Part shown: piece after piece, positions 24,135 to 38,200 of the stretch
Numbering within the stretch: the first letter of the stretch is position 1
Layout of the letters: each line of letters begins with the position of its first letter
Assembly (NCBI GenBank): GCA_914767715.1
Contig: OU612072.1
Coordinates: 9,858,001 to 9,922,000 of the forward strand
Origin: Membranipora membranacea
Taxonomy: Eukaryota > Bryozoa > Gymnolaemata > Cheilostomatida > Membraniporidae
Length of the DNA: 64,000 bases
Direction of reading: 5' to 3'
Notes under the pieces: model-generated
What the model was told of the DNA's origin: nothing
Seen by the model: only the letters and a program-made list of their open reading frames with translations
Databases searched by the model: none
Position numbers and translations under genes: made by a program

Positions 24135-24833
24135 CGGTTATTGTGTCTCTGCCAAATGTGTCTTCAGGGAAGTGCTTCAGAAGATTCTGGAAGTAAGCAA
24201 AAAGAATCGTGTTCCAGTCAAAGCCGCTGTTGGGACACACACACATATTTTAACAGGTAGTTTGGGTAAGATAAACCTTAACTCCCTGTTTTAATAATGA
24301 ATTTGCGAGAACCCCCTGGATCCAGCTCCCCTGCTGCATACTACGATGTTATGAATTTGGAAAACAATCCGCTATTGAAACTGCCAATAAACAGGGAGGG
24401 TGGGAGAATTCGTGAAAGAAAGTTCCATTATTGTGGGGAGCTATTTTCCATTTTACACAGAGGCAACCACTCCCGAAACTAATCAAAAATATTTAGAACT
24501 CCACAAGCGCAACATGTACAATCAAGTTCAATTCCATGCAACTAGAATGCAGCAATGTATGACAAAGCTTTCATGGGTTAGTACAAAGTTGGGAATAAAT
24601 GTGAGAAATCCACCAACAATCAATCAATCACATGACACAGTGGATTCAGGGTACGTTTACCAGTGACTCATAGAAAGTTTACCTGCAGGAGTAGGTGATA
24701 TTTGAGAATTCTCTGTACAGGTTTGTGTTGATATGAGCCCAGTGGTAGGCCATGTCCGAGTATAAGCTGCTGCTTTCTGAATACATCATTCACTACTGCT
24801 GTGCGTAGAAGTCTAGTGAGACAGCTGATAGAA
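24135..24833 (-). pseudogene. Stranded RhoGEF (PLEKHG-like) DH-domain exon pair
   Basis: Exon 24833-24683 is open (50 codons) with good splice sites. It encodes LGHGLPLGSY and KPVQRILKYHLLLQ, the signature of the DH (Dbl homology) domain of PLEKHG/FARP-type RhoGEFs. The next exon begins at 24186 (acceptor TTCCAG) with [17 protein letters not shown]. It then loses homology near 24137, where the paralogous exon at 47983-48183 continues for another 50 codons. No other RhoGEF exon is nearby, so this is a partial duplicate or a fragment cut off by rearrangement. It lies about 0.8 kb upstream of the NHL copy A start, on the same strand. Confidence 0.8.
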
Positions 24834-25250
24834 CTGAAAAAGAAAAAAAAGGACGAATTATAGGACAGGCCTTTGACATGGTTCCCTCTGTGCCCTGCTA
24901 TATGACAAGCTCGATGTTATCGTCACCTCATCATAACCCAAGAATAGATATTTTCATACCAAAAGTACCCTCTGACTCATGGAAAAATATTGGCGCATAG
25001 AAGAACAGGGGAAGGGGGGGGCAATAACTTCATTCAAATATTAACCAGAGTGAAGGACACCTCTCATTGTGATATTTAGGGCAAAGGAGGCAGTACCCCT
25101 CTTTTGATAAGGTTTATCTTTTCGATTTATTTATAACACATGATAAAGGTGCCCCTTACTCCTGCTAAATCTCAGCACAGTTGTAAAAGGTGATTGTAAA
25201 GGCAGTCAGCTGTAGCTCACTTGCTTGTTAAATCCATAGACAGAGTTTTG
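24834..25250. other. Intergenic, nothing recognised
   Basis: AT-rich with a GGGGAAGGGGGGG run near 25009-25021. The stretch CACTCTGGTT..TTGTGATATTTAGGG shows no similarity to other parts of the window that I could recognise, and there is no open exon. Confidence 0.4.
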
Positions 25251-25254
25251 AAAC

Positions 25255-27955
25255 ATGTGAACTGTGTGATTCACCTCTACAGCTTCTAGATTTTTAATCT
25301 CCTGATAACACAATCGGGTATAACATATCAAAGGGCCTAAAACGCTCAATTCTTCCTCATGTATCATATGCTTCAAAGATCAGAGTTTCAGTGTTATTCC
25401 TATTATGAGATCCTGTTTTGCAGTAACTGACCTTGTGGGTGTCAACTGCATAATTGTATGTTTAACGGTATACTTGTCGTTAATACCAACAATTTCTCTA
25501 TACAGTTTTAAGTTTCAGTCAAACCCTCGGATCTGTTCAAGGTGTTTTGTTAACAAATAATGCTGCTATTGTTGATCATACAGACCACATAGAGTGTTGG
25601 TACCAAACTGAAACGGGTCAGATGTTAAGAAAAAATGGTCTAAGAGAGTAAGGTATTTCAGGACAATGGTGTGTCTCAATAGATCATTGCACAATCACCA
25701 ATTAAATTCATTTGATTGCCAACATCCTGAGGTTACAGGGGGAAGGGAAGTGGCAATGCATCGGTTGGTATCACTTCTGGTATTTGGTAGTTTATTTGCA
25801 GCTGCTCAGGTCAAGCCATGGTAATGGCACTCTCTGCGGCAGTTGTTGATTATTGCCACCTGCCCACTAGAACAGACTGAGTGAGAAAGACAATGACATT
25901 GAAATCGTAGAACACTCAACTCAGGAAGGGCGTGAATCAGGTTGGGCACAACATATATGATGCAAGTCTGCTAGGGCTATGGCTGAAATCAAATGAGGAT
26001 GACTGCATTTACAGAGATCCAAGATATAACCGATCGACTAATCGTCCAAAATCAAAGCGAACACTGAAGGCTGAGAGGGCAGGCTCGGCCTTCAGTGTTT
26101 GCTCCAACCTAACATGACAAAATAGATGTAATGGTATATATCCACACTATAGACAGGAAAATGCAAATTTAAACACTTTTCAATCAGAATTCAGTGAAAA
26201 GTGTCTATTAGGATTGCTGCAGCAACTGTACCAATCACAACATTCAGAGACCTGCCTCACGGTAGTAACATATGCAGCCTACATTACTCAATCCAGGAAG
26301 GGTATGTACCAGGTCAGGCAGATTTTTGATAATGCATGCCTGATAGCGCAACCGCTGGAATCACATGAGGATGACTGCAGATGAAGAGAAACTAAATCTA
26401 GCCGATAGTCTGATGAGAGATGTACATGCAAAAGCAAAGCGAACACAAACTTGCTTCTCAGTTTTACAGCAAACATGACATAATATATTCAATGGTTTAC
26501 ACCAACACAAAACACAGGATGTTAAAATTCACACATTACATTCCATACAATATTTTTGGGAAAGTTCTCTATCAGGAGTGATGTTTCAATTGTATTAACC
26601 GTGACAGAAATAACCATGACAAATTTGGGCAAATGAACTTGCTTAAACCAGTGATTTGGAATTTTTCCTTTCGTTAGTTACATACGCGTTTAATACCTGC
26701 AGCTCAGTTTCAGTCTACTGGTACCACAACTAGGTGTATTATATCACATAATTATGAATTATGTGATATCAGAGTATTCATAAATCAGAGCCTTGTTGTT
26801 CCTCCTAATATGATATCTTGTTTTGCAGTTTCCGACCTTGTTAGCGTTAAGTACCCAATATAGTGGCAATGATATATTTTATATCTGGCAATACAGATAC
26901 TGGTGAAAAGAGCAACTACTGCTTCATTCTGTCATTATATTAAACAAATAATATCTACATCGAGGTACAGCATCGGTTCAGCCCTATTTTGATTTTGTTT
27001 GACCAAAGTATAAAATATAAAGGGACTAATGATAATGTAACTGGCATATTACTCATATAGTTTTATATAAAAATGTAACGCTTTGAATACAAAGGTAAGG
27101 GCATTTTCATGTTTACTTGCATGCTAGAGAGTGGTAATTGCTCCTATTCATATTCAGATAAACCATCAACATCAAGATAAAGTGCAGCTAGCTAACAGCT
27201 ACTAAACAAGCTACATCAAGCCCGGCCTTCTCCACATATAACCGCACAACTCAAGTAATTTCCATTACTTCGCAAGAAAGAAACCTGACATTGTATGATA
27301 ATCGACAAAGGTACACTACTAAGGGGTAAAAAACTTGGTCAATGTCATTCCTGATTTACAAAATTCAGTAACATGATCATCCATCTATCCAAAAACATAA
27401 CAATGACAAACAAGGCGGTGCAAAGAAACGAAAGCAGTTTGGCAGCTGTGTGGACAATGGAGTGCCAAGATAACTCACAATGCTCTGATAATAATGATGC
27501 ATGACTACAATGGAAATGGTAATGGGCGCTTCTCTGTTTATCACTCAATTCAAAATAAATTACTGCATCTGGTTGCTGTGTCATATGTTTATTGGTTTCT
27601 TCGCATAACTTAAACTTCTGAATGGAAGTAAAACCAAATCAATATGATGATATCTTATCCATCAGACTCATTAAAAAGTGAAATAAAATAAAAACACAAC
27701 ATTTTCATGCTAGAGTAGATCAAAAATATGCAATACATTTTTGTAATTAATATTTTACATAATAATACCATCGGAAAAGAAATGATATCAGCTGATGCTT
27801 CTTCCACAACCCCTTGCTCCAGTTAAACAAATGGATATGTTGAGCTGAAATAAAAGGATGCTCCATAAAATCATTTCCATTGTCAGATGATCTATCAACC
27901 ATCATCCAATATATCTGGCTAAACATCGCGTAAAATTTGATTTCTATATTAATGG
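25255..27955 (-). repeat. Tandemly duplicated NHL-family flank, first array
   Basis: Contains R-block copies near 25255-25460 and 26690-26870 (TTGTTTTGCAGTTTCCGACC). It has a block with CATCCTGAGGTTACAGGG near 25725 and paired CAGGAAGGG..GAGGATGACTGCA units near 25923-26010 and 26290-26375. It ends in a 3'-UTR-like block at 27540-27950 (GAAATGATATCAGCTGATGC). The same order recurs at 28850-30720. No propeller exons are present, so these are flank-only duplications or relics of lost gene copies. Confidence 0.65.
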
Positions 27956-27959
27956 TTTC

Positions 27960-28840
27960 CGGTTTTGTTGAATCAATAATTAGAAATCTATAATGATGTT
28001 AATATGTGAACTTCATTATTTCCACTTCTGTCTCATCATAAGTTTTGTTTTGAACACCATTAAGCAAAGCTAGCACATGTTCGTTGTTTGTTGTTTGGTG
28101 TTTGTTGTTTGCTGTTGTTGGAAAACAAAATGATTCAATCCCTAATTTACTCAATGTAATACCCTAATCATCAATCGAGCCAAAAACAAGAAGGTTATAC
28201 CAGCATAGACAATAATGAGAAATAGAAAGAAACATGAATGTGTTGGCTTTGCTACCACTTGCGAACTTATCAAGTAAAACTCTGACAAAAGATGATACAT
28301 GATAAGAATGGTGATGAAAGGTTTTACTTCAACAACTTCCACATAGAGGCCTAGATATTTCTGTTTCTACCTACCCACACTGTCTCAGGGTTTTTCTGTT
28401 GTTGTACAGAATTTATTATGTTATTTCTTGTTGGAATAACAGCCTCCCTCTAGATATCTCAAACCGTACAATTTACACAAGTTGTAATGAGAGGTTTACT
28501 AGCGTTCTCAATTTGATCTTTCAGAGAACAACCACTGCATGTCATTGGTAAGTATCTGAGAAGTCACATTTTCAATATTAATTCAGTAATAACATAAGAT
28601 TTAATACTAAATAGACATGGACATTCTGTTTAGAGAGTATATATTGAGAATCTACATTTACAGGCTTAATGAAAAATTGACTAATAATATTTTCTATTGT
28701 AACAAAGAAAAAGATGTCCCTACAACAAGCAAATTTGAAAAAGCTTAGATCACTTACAAGGAGATTGTAGGTTCCATCGTGAATCATGAGCAAAATTTGC
28801 AACATAATATATCATATTATGATCATTGCACCATCAACAA
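27960..28840. other. Spacer between flank arrays
   Basis: AT-rich. A GTTGTTTGTTGTTTG-type simple repeat lies near 28082-28117. No open exon homologous to the NHL family is found here, although by position an NHL gene would be expected upstream of the 27540-27950 block. Confidence 0.45.
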
Positions 28841-28849
28841 AGGAATTCA

Positions 28850-30720
28850 TAATACCCACCATCCTGAGGCTACGGGGCAAATGGTAGTGTCGATTATCCG
28901 GTGCATATCACTTTGGGAATTAAGTAACTAATAAGCCTGTTTAGGTCAAGTTAATGCAAATGTCTAGTGGTAGATCATTGCCACCTACCAACTGAAACAT
29001 ATTGAGTTAGCAAGACATATATATGTGCTAACCCTACATGAAACTGAAATATTACAAGGTTGACTGCAGTGGCAAAGAAGCTACAGCTGACAGATCATAG
29101 ATGATAAAAGATGACAGCTAAAAGCAGAGCGACACTGAGCCTTGCCTCTCACTCTTATCCCAACATGATAAATACAATCAATGGTTTACGCTCGCATTAA
29201 GAACAGGATACCGCAATTTCAGACAGAACTTTCATACTATAATTCTGTGAAAGGTGTTAATCCTGATTGCTGCTACCACTTTATCGACCATGACAGAAAA
29301 TTTGTGCATATTATGATCTTTGTTAAACTTATTATTCGGAAACTTAGGTTATGCCAGTATCATATTACGTGTTTAATACCTGCAGCCTATTAAGTTTTAG
29401 TCTACTGATACCAAAATCAGGTATGACATATCACATATGTGATTTGTATGATATCAGAGTCATAATAAATCAGAGCCCATTTGTTCCTGCTAATATGATA
29501 CCTTGTTTTGCAGTGTCTGACCTTGCAGGTGTGGAAGAAATGGCTGTTTGCTCGGCGTACCCAAGAGAGTGGCAGTGCTAATTTTTTCTAGCAATACATT
29601 TAGTGGTGACATAAGCCACTACTCCATCCAAGCAACTACTGTTTTTATTCAATTCAAAAATAAGATGCACCTGATCGGCCCTCAATGGATATAATATTTT
29701 ACTGCAGTAGAAAATCTTCGAAGACTACTAACGGAAAAACACATACAAAGGCAATATAAAGCCTTAAGATAATGTAGCTGGTGTATTGTTTTGTAAAAAA
29801 GTTATACTTTGACTTGGAAATTTCTGCCGCGATTAATGTAAGGGTACTTTCAAGTTAATTTGTTTTCTTGGGATAAGCGATTGTCCCTATTCATATTCAG
29901 ATAAACCACTGCCTCTGTACCAATGCCAAAAAGAAATAGCCCAAACTGGAATATACAGGTTGGTATTTTCAAACAACATCAAGCAAGAGTGCAGGTACCT
30001 AGGAGCTCAAAACAAGCTATCTAAAGCCTAGCCTCCACCATGTACAACCACATCTCTCAAGCTTACATGACTACATGTAGTTCCATGTGGGTCACAAGAA
30101 AGAACCTGATTTAGTATAATAAACAACAAAAGTATGTTTTAAATGGCAGAAAAATATGTGATATTATTCCTAATTTGTGAAATTCAGTATTATGACCGCC
30201 AATCTACCCAATAACCAAACAACGGCAGCCAAGACACTGCAGAGTAATGGAAGAACTTCATTGTGACAGCTGGGTTGATGATAGAGGACAAAGATCACTC
30301 AGAATGCTCAAAAAATAATGATGCATGACTATGATAGCAATGGTAGTGGAAACTCCTCTATTAACTACTCATAATAAATTTCTGCATCTGGTTGCTGTGT
30401 TATATGTTTATTAACTTCTCCTCATAAGACCCATAAGTAAAACTCAATCATCATGATATATCATCATCAGAGTCCTTACAAAATGAAATTGAATGAAATA
30501 AAACACAATTTTTTTTTTGCTAGAGAAGATTATAAGTATACAATAATCATGCTATTTATCAATTTACATTATCAAATACAATCGGCAAAGAAATGATATC
30601 AGCTGACACTTCTTCCACAACCCTCACATCAGTTTATCAAATGGATCTTTTGATATGAAAATGAAAGGATGCTTCATAAAATCATTTCTATGATCTGGCT
30701 AAACATGACGTAAAATTTGA
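28850..30720 (-). repeat. NHL-family flank, second array (downstream of copy B)
   Basis: Repeats the order of the first array. CATCCTGAGGCTACGGGG is near 28860, AGAGCGACACTGAGCC near 29126, the R-block at 29360-29590 with TTGTTTTGCAGTGTCTGACC, and the GAAATGATATCAGCTGACAC block at 30590-30690. The last lies about 500-600 bp past the stop of copy B. Confidence 0.65.
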
Positions 30721-30922
30721 GTTTATGTTTTCGGGCTTTCGTTGAAAAATAAAAGATCTGTCAATTCTTGAAATTATCAAGATTGTATTAGATTAGATAA
30801 ATATGCTTGCAATATAATTTAGAATTGAATTAAGTTGGACTTGATCAATTGTTATGGTTTCTGGTTTTTGCTGAGTAAATATATAATAAAAAAATATGTC
30901 TATGATTGCAATATATCGAAAT

Positions 30923-31022
30923 TTGATTAGATAAGATTAGATTAGATTAGATCAGATTAGTTAGATTGAATTAGATTTAAAAAGATTAGATTAGATTAGA
31001 TAGGATTAGATTGGATAAGATC
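30923..31022 (+). repeat. Imperfect GATTA pentamer array
   Basis: Runs of GATTA and AGATTAGATTA interrupted by variants, 190-290 bp past the stop codon of NHL copy B. It is possibly within its 3' UTR (as TAATC on the sense strand). Confidence 0.8.
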
Positions 31023-31213
31023 AAACAATATTAGAACAGATCAGATAAGAAATAGATTAAATTGATGACATGTTAGTACTTTAGAGAAACAGTCTCTGAT
31101 GATACTCACAGAGATTGAGAAAACAAATAGTGTTTGAGAAAGAAGAAAGTGGATTAGGTATAAAGCGATTCCGTCAAAGAGTTCATGAAGTCAGAATTCG
31201 GATATTCGAATTA

Positions 31214-32131
31214 TTAAGAGTGGCTTTTTTCGCATGCATCCTTCTGTTTGTTGTATACATAGCCCTCATTTCCACAGTAGCTGTAGATAGAGGGTATCAC
31301 ATACCCCCCATTATTCTCTTTATTAGGGTACACAAACCTAAGAAATTAGGAATAATGCCATTAGATTGAACCCAGTCATGTCATGGGTATTGGCCAATAA
31401 ACTGAAATATTAGCGCCACAATTTTCAACGGGATCGGCAAGAAATGATCTTTTAACTGTCGACCAGAGACCATCAACATAAATATTGATGATCAATATAA
31501 AACAACGCAATTACAATAGAGAAGAGTAAAATTAAAAGAACACTGCTCTCAGCTTCATTCTTAGGCATGAGTCTGAACTTGACAATAGCAATGCTGCTAG
31601 AAAACAATTTTACTAAGGACTGTATTTAACTTATGATGGCATGTTTTTTTTCACATAATTCCCTCTTCTAAACTTGTGTGTTGGCTGGTGAAGTGGAGCA
31701 TGCAGATTTCCCTAGCATGATTCAGAGTTTCAATGTCACCTTGATTTTCAGTAGGATGAAGCATGCTAAGTACCTCATATACCAGTTAGTTACTTACGGT
31801 GGGGTGTGACCTTGAATATACAAGTAGAAAGCTGCACCTTTAGCCTCAATTTTCTCATTCAATCTCTCCACCAAATCTTCAGGGATTTCCACCACTTCTC
31901 CATCATACATGATATCAGTAGGCCAGATAACAGTGAGAATATCACCCTCACAAGTGATCATCACCTCAATCTCAGCTCTGGAACAATCTATAATAAGAAT
32001 TGTAAATCAAATAATAAATTTTATCATTATAAATGGTATCACTCATATAACTTGGAATGCAAGGCTTTTATTCTAAATGATTACTTCTGATGGATCAAAT
32101 GTTCGTGACGAGTTTATGATTATGAAAAAAG

Positions 32132-32209
<78 letters not shown>

Positions 32210-35200
32210 TAAAAAATGTCAGGTAGTCAATAAAGGAAATGTATAAGTACATGACTGCATTTTTAGTTCTTAATAGCTAAGTCTCATCAATGAAACCTTG
32301 AAATCAATAAAATAGCTTTTGTCAAACCGACCTGGATGACAGACATCCTCTAGTTGACGGTAGGTCACATCGACAAACTCTCTCAATCCTTGAAAATCCA
32401 GCAATCCTTTTCTAGTAGCTGAATCACAGTTTACATTGTAATGTGACTCCATCACAAGCCTCCTTCTGACCAATGAATCTGAAAAAAGGCAAAACAGAAG
32501 TTTTCAAATTATGCTTAAGTTCAATAGGCTCTCAATTGTGCACAAGTTCAAAATTTAGAAAAGTGAAGTAAGAAATATACAGCCACAGGAGCATTGCATA
32601 CATACCTATTACCCTTATATTGATAGTGCAGTTTGCTTTCTCAGAGGTTATTTCAGATGGGTAAGTTCCTGGACTCAATTTAAGTTTGTACAGTCCAGCA
32701 AGCAGTGGTATTTCAACTGAAGCAACACCAGTTTCAGTCGAAGCCACCTGTCGGATCTCCTGTCCGGAGCATGCAGTGATACGATTGTCTGTAAAAAATA
32801 ATACAGAAATGACAGTACAACTATTTGAAATCATACTTTAGTGGTTTGGCACCACATCAAATGCTCAGTCTGCCTAAACCAAGCTGTTTGTCACAATGTT
32901 GTTTTAGTTATGCTTTGCAGGACATTATGCATTTTCTAAGAGGGAGACGGTGCCATTAATCCTCATACTGAGAGTGTGTTGCATCTTAGAAGCTTGAATG
33001 CATCCTAGAAGTGTGAGGCAATTTAAGAAATCCCGAACTGAGTGGTCAGCAGGAATCCAAAACTGAGAATGTCACTCTACTAAACCTAGAAAAATTGACA
33101 AGGAAAAAATATCTTATCTTATCTCTTTATGAGCCTCAGCTAAGCCTTACTTTGTGAAGTCGGAGCTTCATTCCTATTGGCCAAATTGAGTTTAACTGGG
33201 CTCATTTTGAAACTTACTAGCTTGAGAATTAGTTTAAACATACTTTGGTCTATCTGACGTAAGCAAGAAAATAATTCTGGGCAAGAAATCAAATGTATAG
33301 CCCAGAATGATAACCAGGCAACATAGCGATATGAAATTTTTAATCACAAGTTATGTTCAAGTCTTACCCTGAATTTTTCTTATTCTAGCCCTTTCTCCGA
33401 CGTAGAGAGATCCATCCAGTACCATCAAGGACCGAGGATAACTTAGTGCACACGTTTGCATATCCCCGTCTGATGAAGACTCAACACCTGAACACAGTGA
33501 TGTGACAGCGTTGTTATGTAGACTCACTTGACGAAGTTTGCGGTTATAAGTGTCAGCAAGCAGCAAGGAATCACTACCAATCAAAATTACGTCATGGGGA
33601 TCATTAAAGGTAGAGTAGGTCAAGTCACAGTCACGCCGCCCATGGAGTCCATATTCGCCAGCAATTGTCGATACCGATTTGGTTGAATACTCCAGCTTAG
33701 TTATACTATTGTGGGTTACTATATACATGTCACCAGTGATTATGTCTTGCGCAATACCACGAATCAAAGTTAGAGAACTTGAAAGTCGGAAGAATGTCGA
33801 GACGGGGTGAGGATTGCTAGCTGATAGCTTATTCACATTTCTAATGGCGTGATTCAATGTATCGGTGACTATTAGCATGTCTGGATGTTTGAAGTCATCT
33901 ATAACGCTTCGTGGAGACATAAATTTTGCAGAAACAGTACCATCCGAGTAACCTCCGCTTTCGCAGGATCCAGCATAACCAGTGGTCATCAGTGTGATCC
34001 TATTGAGCAGCCTTAGGCAGTGATGTTGACCATCCAAAACCACAACCTCAGTAGGGGATATTTGGCGGAATCCAAATATCTCTTTAAATCGTGCAAGAGT
34101 TCCTATACCATTGTAGAAGTCGCATATTGTCGCATGACCAGCGATGGTTATGGTTGTGGTTCCGTCGGTGGTTTTAAGTGCGCAGTTGTCAGAGAAAAGG
34201 ATGTTACCATTGATGTATAGATCCGGTTCCATGTGGTAGACATATGCTTCAGTGTGGAGAAAAGTGGTCATCCTATCAAAACCCAGTGACGAGCTGCAAA
34301 ATATATCATAATCACTATGGAGCCATCTATTTTTATATGATCTTAAAATTGGGTCGATAATTCAAAGTCCATTACCTCTTATTCAATGAAATTAAAGTAT
34401 CGAAGGAGATAACAGTTGGCCCTCAACTTTTAAAGGAGGAAGTATATACAAAAACAATGCTACTCACATGAAATCCCTGGAGTCATTTCTTATAGATTGG
34501 TGAGCTGTTGCTGGTTCTCCTAAGAGAATGAATCCAAACACCTGCAATAATGATTAAACATTTAATTAAAATAATAATTAACTCCTGCAATCACAATGTT
34601 CTTCTGTTGTGTCTCCTCTTGCACCCTGGCATCACTTGATATGAAAACACTTGCCATTTACATTCTCAGATAGGTAACATACTAAGCATTGAAAATCCAA
34701 AGTATAAGCTCTTGGTCTGCCCCTAAAGCCCAATGGCTGCAATAAATTGAATTGAGTTGCCATTATAACCTCATAGAAAACGTGTAATTATTTTCTATTT
34801 AGAAAATGTATTTAGTTTTTATTAGATGTTTTTGTATTTGGTATGACTAATCGTGTATTAAGATTAGGACAAACAAAATATAACTGCTGTATTTCTAAAC
34901 TCGATAACAAGATTTATCTGAGAGTATTTAATCATTAGGCCAATTATTTTGGGTAACTCAGTAACTGAAACAACATGAGTCGAAGAGAGTTTGCAATTAA
35001 AATAATTCCAATTTCCAAATTGATACTTATTTATATCATTATATTATAATAATATCATTAAAGTGAGCCAAGCTATATAGATTCACCAGCTCATTAGTGT
35101 CATACAGTATATTCAACCCTCTCCCACCCATATCAAATTTTACCTGAGCAAGGTGGATGGTTTCATTTAAGTTGTTTGCTTGTGTCAGGTATTTAATCGC

Positions 35201-35288
35201 AACAGTAAATTGAATAAGAGGTTAATTAAAGAGACACAAATTTGAAATGCTCTTCTCTACTTACCAGGACAATCCTACTTAGTCTCAT
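31214..35288 (-). CDS. Secreted NHL-type beta-propeller protein, copy B (555 aa, 7 coding exons)
   Basis: Exons: 35288-35265, 34541-34468, 34293-33368, 32788-32606, 32478-32332, 31987-31798, 31337-31214 (1668 nt, open, phases consistent). Five of the seven exon lengths equal those of copies A and C (24, 74, 183, 147, 190). The signal peptide is MRLSRIVLVFGFILLGEPAT and one Ala. The propeller exon has TTTITIAGHATICDFYNGIG-like repeats, ITGDMYIVTHNSITKL and LLLADTYNRKLRQV. The end has GGYVIPSIYSYC and a terminal KSHS. Likely secreted. The upstream region lacks the GCAGTATCATT element found before A, C and D, so its regulation may differ. Function of the C-terminal half is unknown. Confidence 0.9.
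32131..32210. repeat. (AT)n microsatellite in intron of NHL copy B
   Basis: About 80 bp of alternating TA with two ATGTAT and one TACATA interruption, in the intron between the exons at 32332-32478 and 31798-31987. Confidence 0.95.
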
Positions 35289-38200
35289 ATCTCAGATAGT
35301 CTTCCCTTCCGTTAAAATGCTCTTGATGCATTAACTGAGCGATAAAGCTTTGTATATTGGTTAAATAGTTATATAATATGATGACTTGTATAGCATAACA
35401 TGTTTGTCCTTGATGTGCTTACGCATGATAGGCTGAGTTCCTCACAAGATACTTTTTGCAGGAAAAAAAGTGGTTCAAACAGAGCGTTCACAAGTCAAGA
35501 GTCATCATATTATTCGAACAGCCAAATCTGTGAAAAACATTTGTCATAATATTTGTGCAGACCAAAACAGTGGAATCATTTATCACACTCTGTTAAAAAT
35601 TACTCAAACCACAGTTTAATGGGGCTCCCCGCGTATTTTACTGAAGATTGAAGATTGAGTGTTTTAAAGTTGAAGAAAAGATTTAAATGAAAAATCAATA
35701 GAAGATTTCCCCATTTCAAGTAGACTGGATTCGGTCAAACAAGTTGGAGTTATCTACTCATGTTGGGTTTGTTGGTAACTCGACACAACAACAAACCAAA
35801 ACCCATCAGTGTTACTGATTTTGGATCACAGGATTCTGGGTTCGAGCCCCACCAGGTGCATTGTTTGTCTAGAAAAAAGTAATCAACTTCATTATCTAAT
35901 AAACTTGCTGGCTCAGTTTTCACAGACATTTTAGTACAGCAGTTTTATGTCGAGTCCAGTTGTTTTGAAGAATTTATTCTGAAGTTTTAAGATTGAAGAT
36001 TGCTCTATTTTCTCTGAAGAAATTGAAGATAGCATTGTGTGCAGGGAGCCCCTTTAGTGACCTTTAATATTTGATCTACTGTTCGTCCATGCAACTAGCA
36101 GCTGGAAGTTTGTTAGGTTATCAATGTGAAACCATAGATGACTTCAAAATGGTTCCATCTTCTTCAAACATGCAGCCAAATACCTACATAGTATAATCTA
36201 GTGTCATGAGGGGAAATGGTAAACCATGACTCTGTACTCTCCTTACTGTTATACACTAAGAAACAACATAAAGAGTATTTTCGACCTAAGGAAGACATGT
36301 GGATCACATGATCATGAATTCTTACCTTAAGGTTGAATTTACGATGCACCATATCCATCTGAATTACTGAGTATTCATCAATCAATCATGGCCATTCACC
36401 TCACATCGGCTCTTATAGGATTCATTTTGTTAAACATTAGCTTCAGATATCCTATTTAGCGGGTTCCATTTTGTTGGTACTCCTGTTGTTGTCTTGTATG
36501 GTCATGTTGCGTCAAATAGATTGTGCCAGTATAAAATCAGAACCATTGGCTTGCATTGCAAATTGAACTTGGTATCCCTTAACCACCAGATCGCACCTAA
36601 CTCCTCTGATACAGTGAGTCACAGGCCAACATATGATTCGACAGAATGGGTGCTGTTAACAGAGATTTTACCGGCTGCATTGTGCAATTCAAGATGGAAA
36701 TTTATTGACCACATGTTGTTATTTTAATTGATGATTATAATAAGGTTCGGATTCTACCAGGGTAAGACAATCAAAGTTTGGTTGCCCTTACATCGCATTT
36801 GTTTATTGCCACAATAACAGCATCAGAGCTCACTTGTTTAGAAAACAGGTAGGCCCTAACTGTATTTTACACAGGTGGGAAATTGGCTTTGACTGGGGAG
36901 CTGCTCAATGACAGCAATATCTGGCGCTTTTGAGACGTGTCAGTCATACTTTAACATAACAACCCTGGCAAAATATGTTACAAATTGTAACTACATCTTG
37001 ATTAACCCTTAGATTCAGAAGGGCAGTAGAATATTGATACATAAAAAATCTTGTTATGTTTGTTTAAGTCATTTGCAGTCTCTACAATTTCAATCTACCT
37101 GTAACACAGTGTAATATTGGATTCTAGCATTAGCTTACAATCACTGCTTCCCTAAATATCAAATTCGAAGCTTTATTTTTCCTCCTAATATAAGATCCCT
37201 AACTATCAAGCTTCTATTGACGCTATCAGGTTTGAGATATCAGTTAGAAACATACAATGATTGCTCCTTTAAGTATTGCATACTGCCAATATCAGAGCAT
37301 TCACTTTCCTGTTAATTTGAGACCTTGTTTTGCATTTACTGACCTCGTGAATCGCTGTATTGTTGTATTGATCGTTAAACAACTTAAAAACACAATATCT
37401 TGTTGACAATTCAGCCATTCATGCTTTGCATGAATTGCTTACAAGTCAGACAGACCTTGATCAACATTAGATTTTGCCTGAAAAACTTCTGGCCTGTACA
37501 ACAATGTTCAGCTGAGTGATGATTCACTATTTCAAGTGAAGGACTGTCTGCTAAATCTTCCTGCATTAAATACAGATTTTCAGCGCAAAAAACTCAAATG
37601 ACTTTATATAATAATAAAAAATAATAGAATTAACTTTATTGAACTGATCATTGCAGGGAAGCAAATAAGATCATGTTTTACAATGGTTAAAAAGACGTTT
37701 GTCTCTCTGAATGTCCCTCAGATCGATGAAGGAGTAAAGCATGGTTCTCGTCATTGAAAATATTGAAAAATCTCTTGATTTCTTCCAAATTTGGTCTCAT
37801 GCTATTTTCCCGAAGTCATAAACATACAGCAATATATAAAAACATACAAGACGAGTGAAGGTAAACTAGTGACAGACTGTCTGGGTAAACGCATGCTGCA
37901 GAATACTAGAAAATTTTATCTGACTTTACTGGCAATCTAGGCAATGTAGGCGATGTGAACATTCAAAACATAGCTGTTATACCACAAGAGGAATATTGTC
38001 ATTGCTTAATAACCAATGAAATCAAAAGCTGTCAACAAGGCTGTCTAATAAATATATACGTTGGAGTACTCACAGGTAAAATACTGAACACTTCAGGTCA
38101 TAATGGAAAGCACCGAAGAAATGTCAAATTGTCTTCCTTTACACAGAGAGAAGATAACTCTCTGAAAGCATAGTGACATGAATTCCTATGCAGGACTTTA

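Noticed and set aside
24297-24666. Overlapping plus-strand open frames
   Set aside because: They lie in the intron between the two DH-domain pseudo-exons on the other strand and show no recognisable domain.
31115-31369. Plus-strand frame with a hydrophobic, membrane-like stretch
   Set aside because: It is antisense to the last exon of NHL copy B (31337-31214); the equivalent regions in A and C show the coding strand is the other one.
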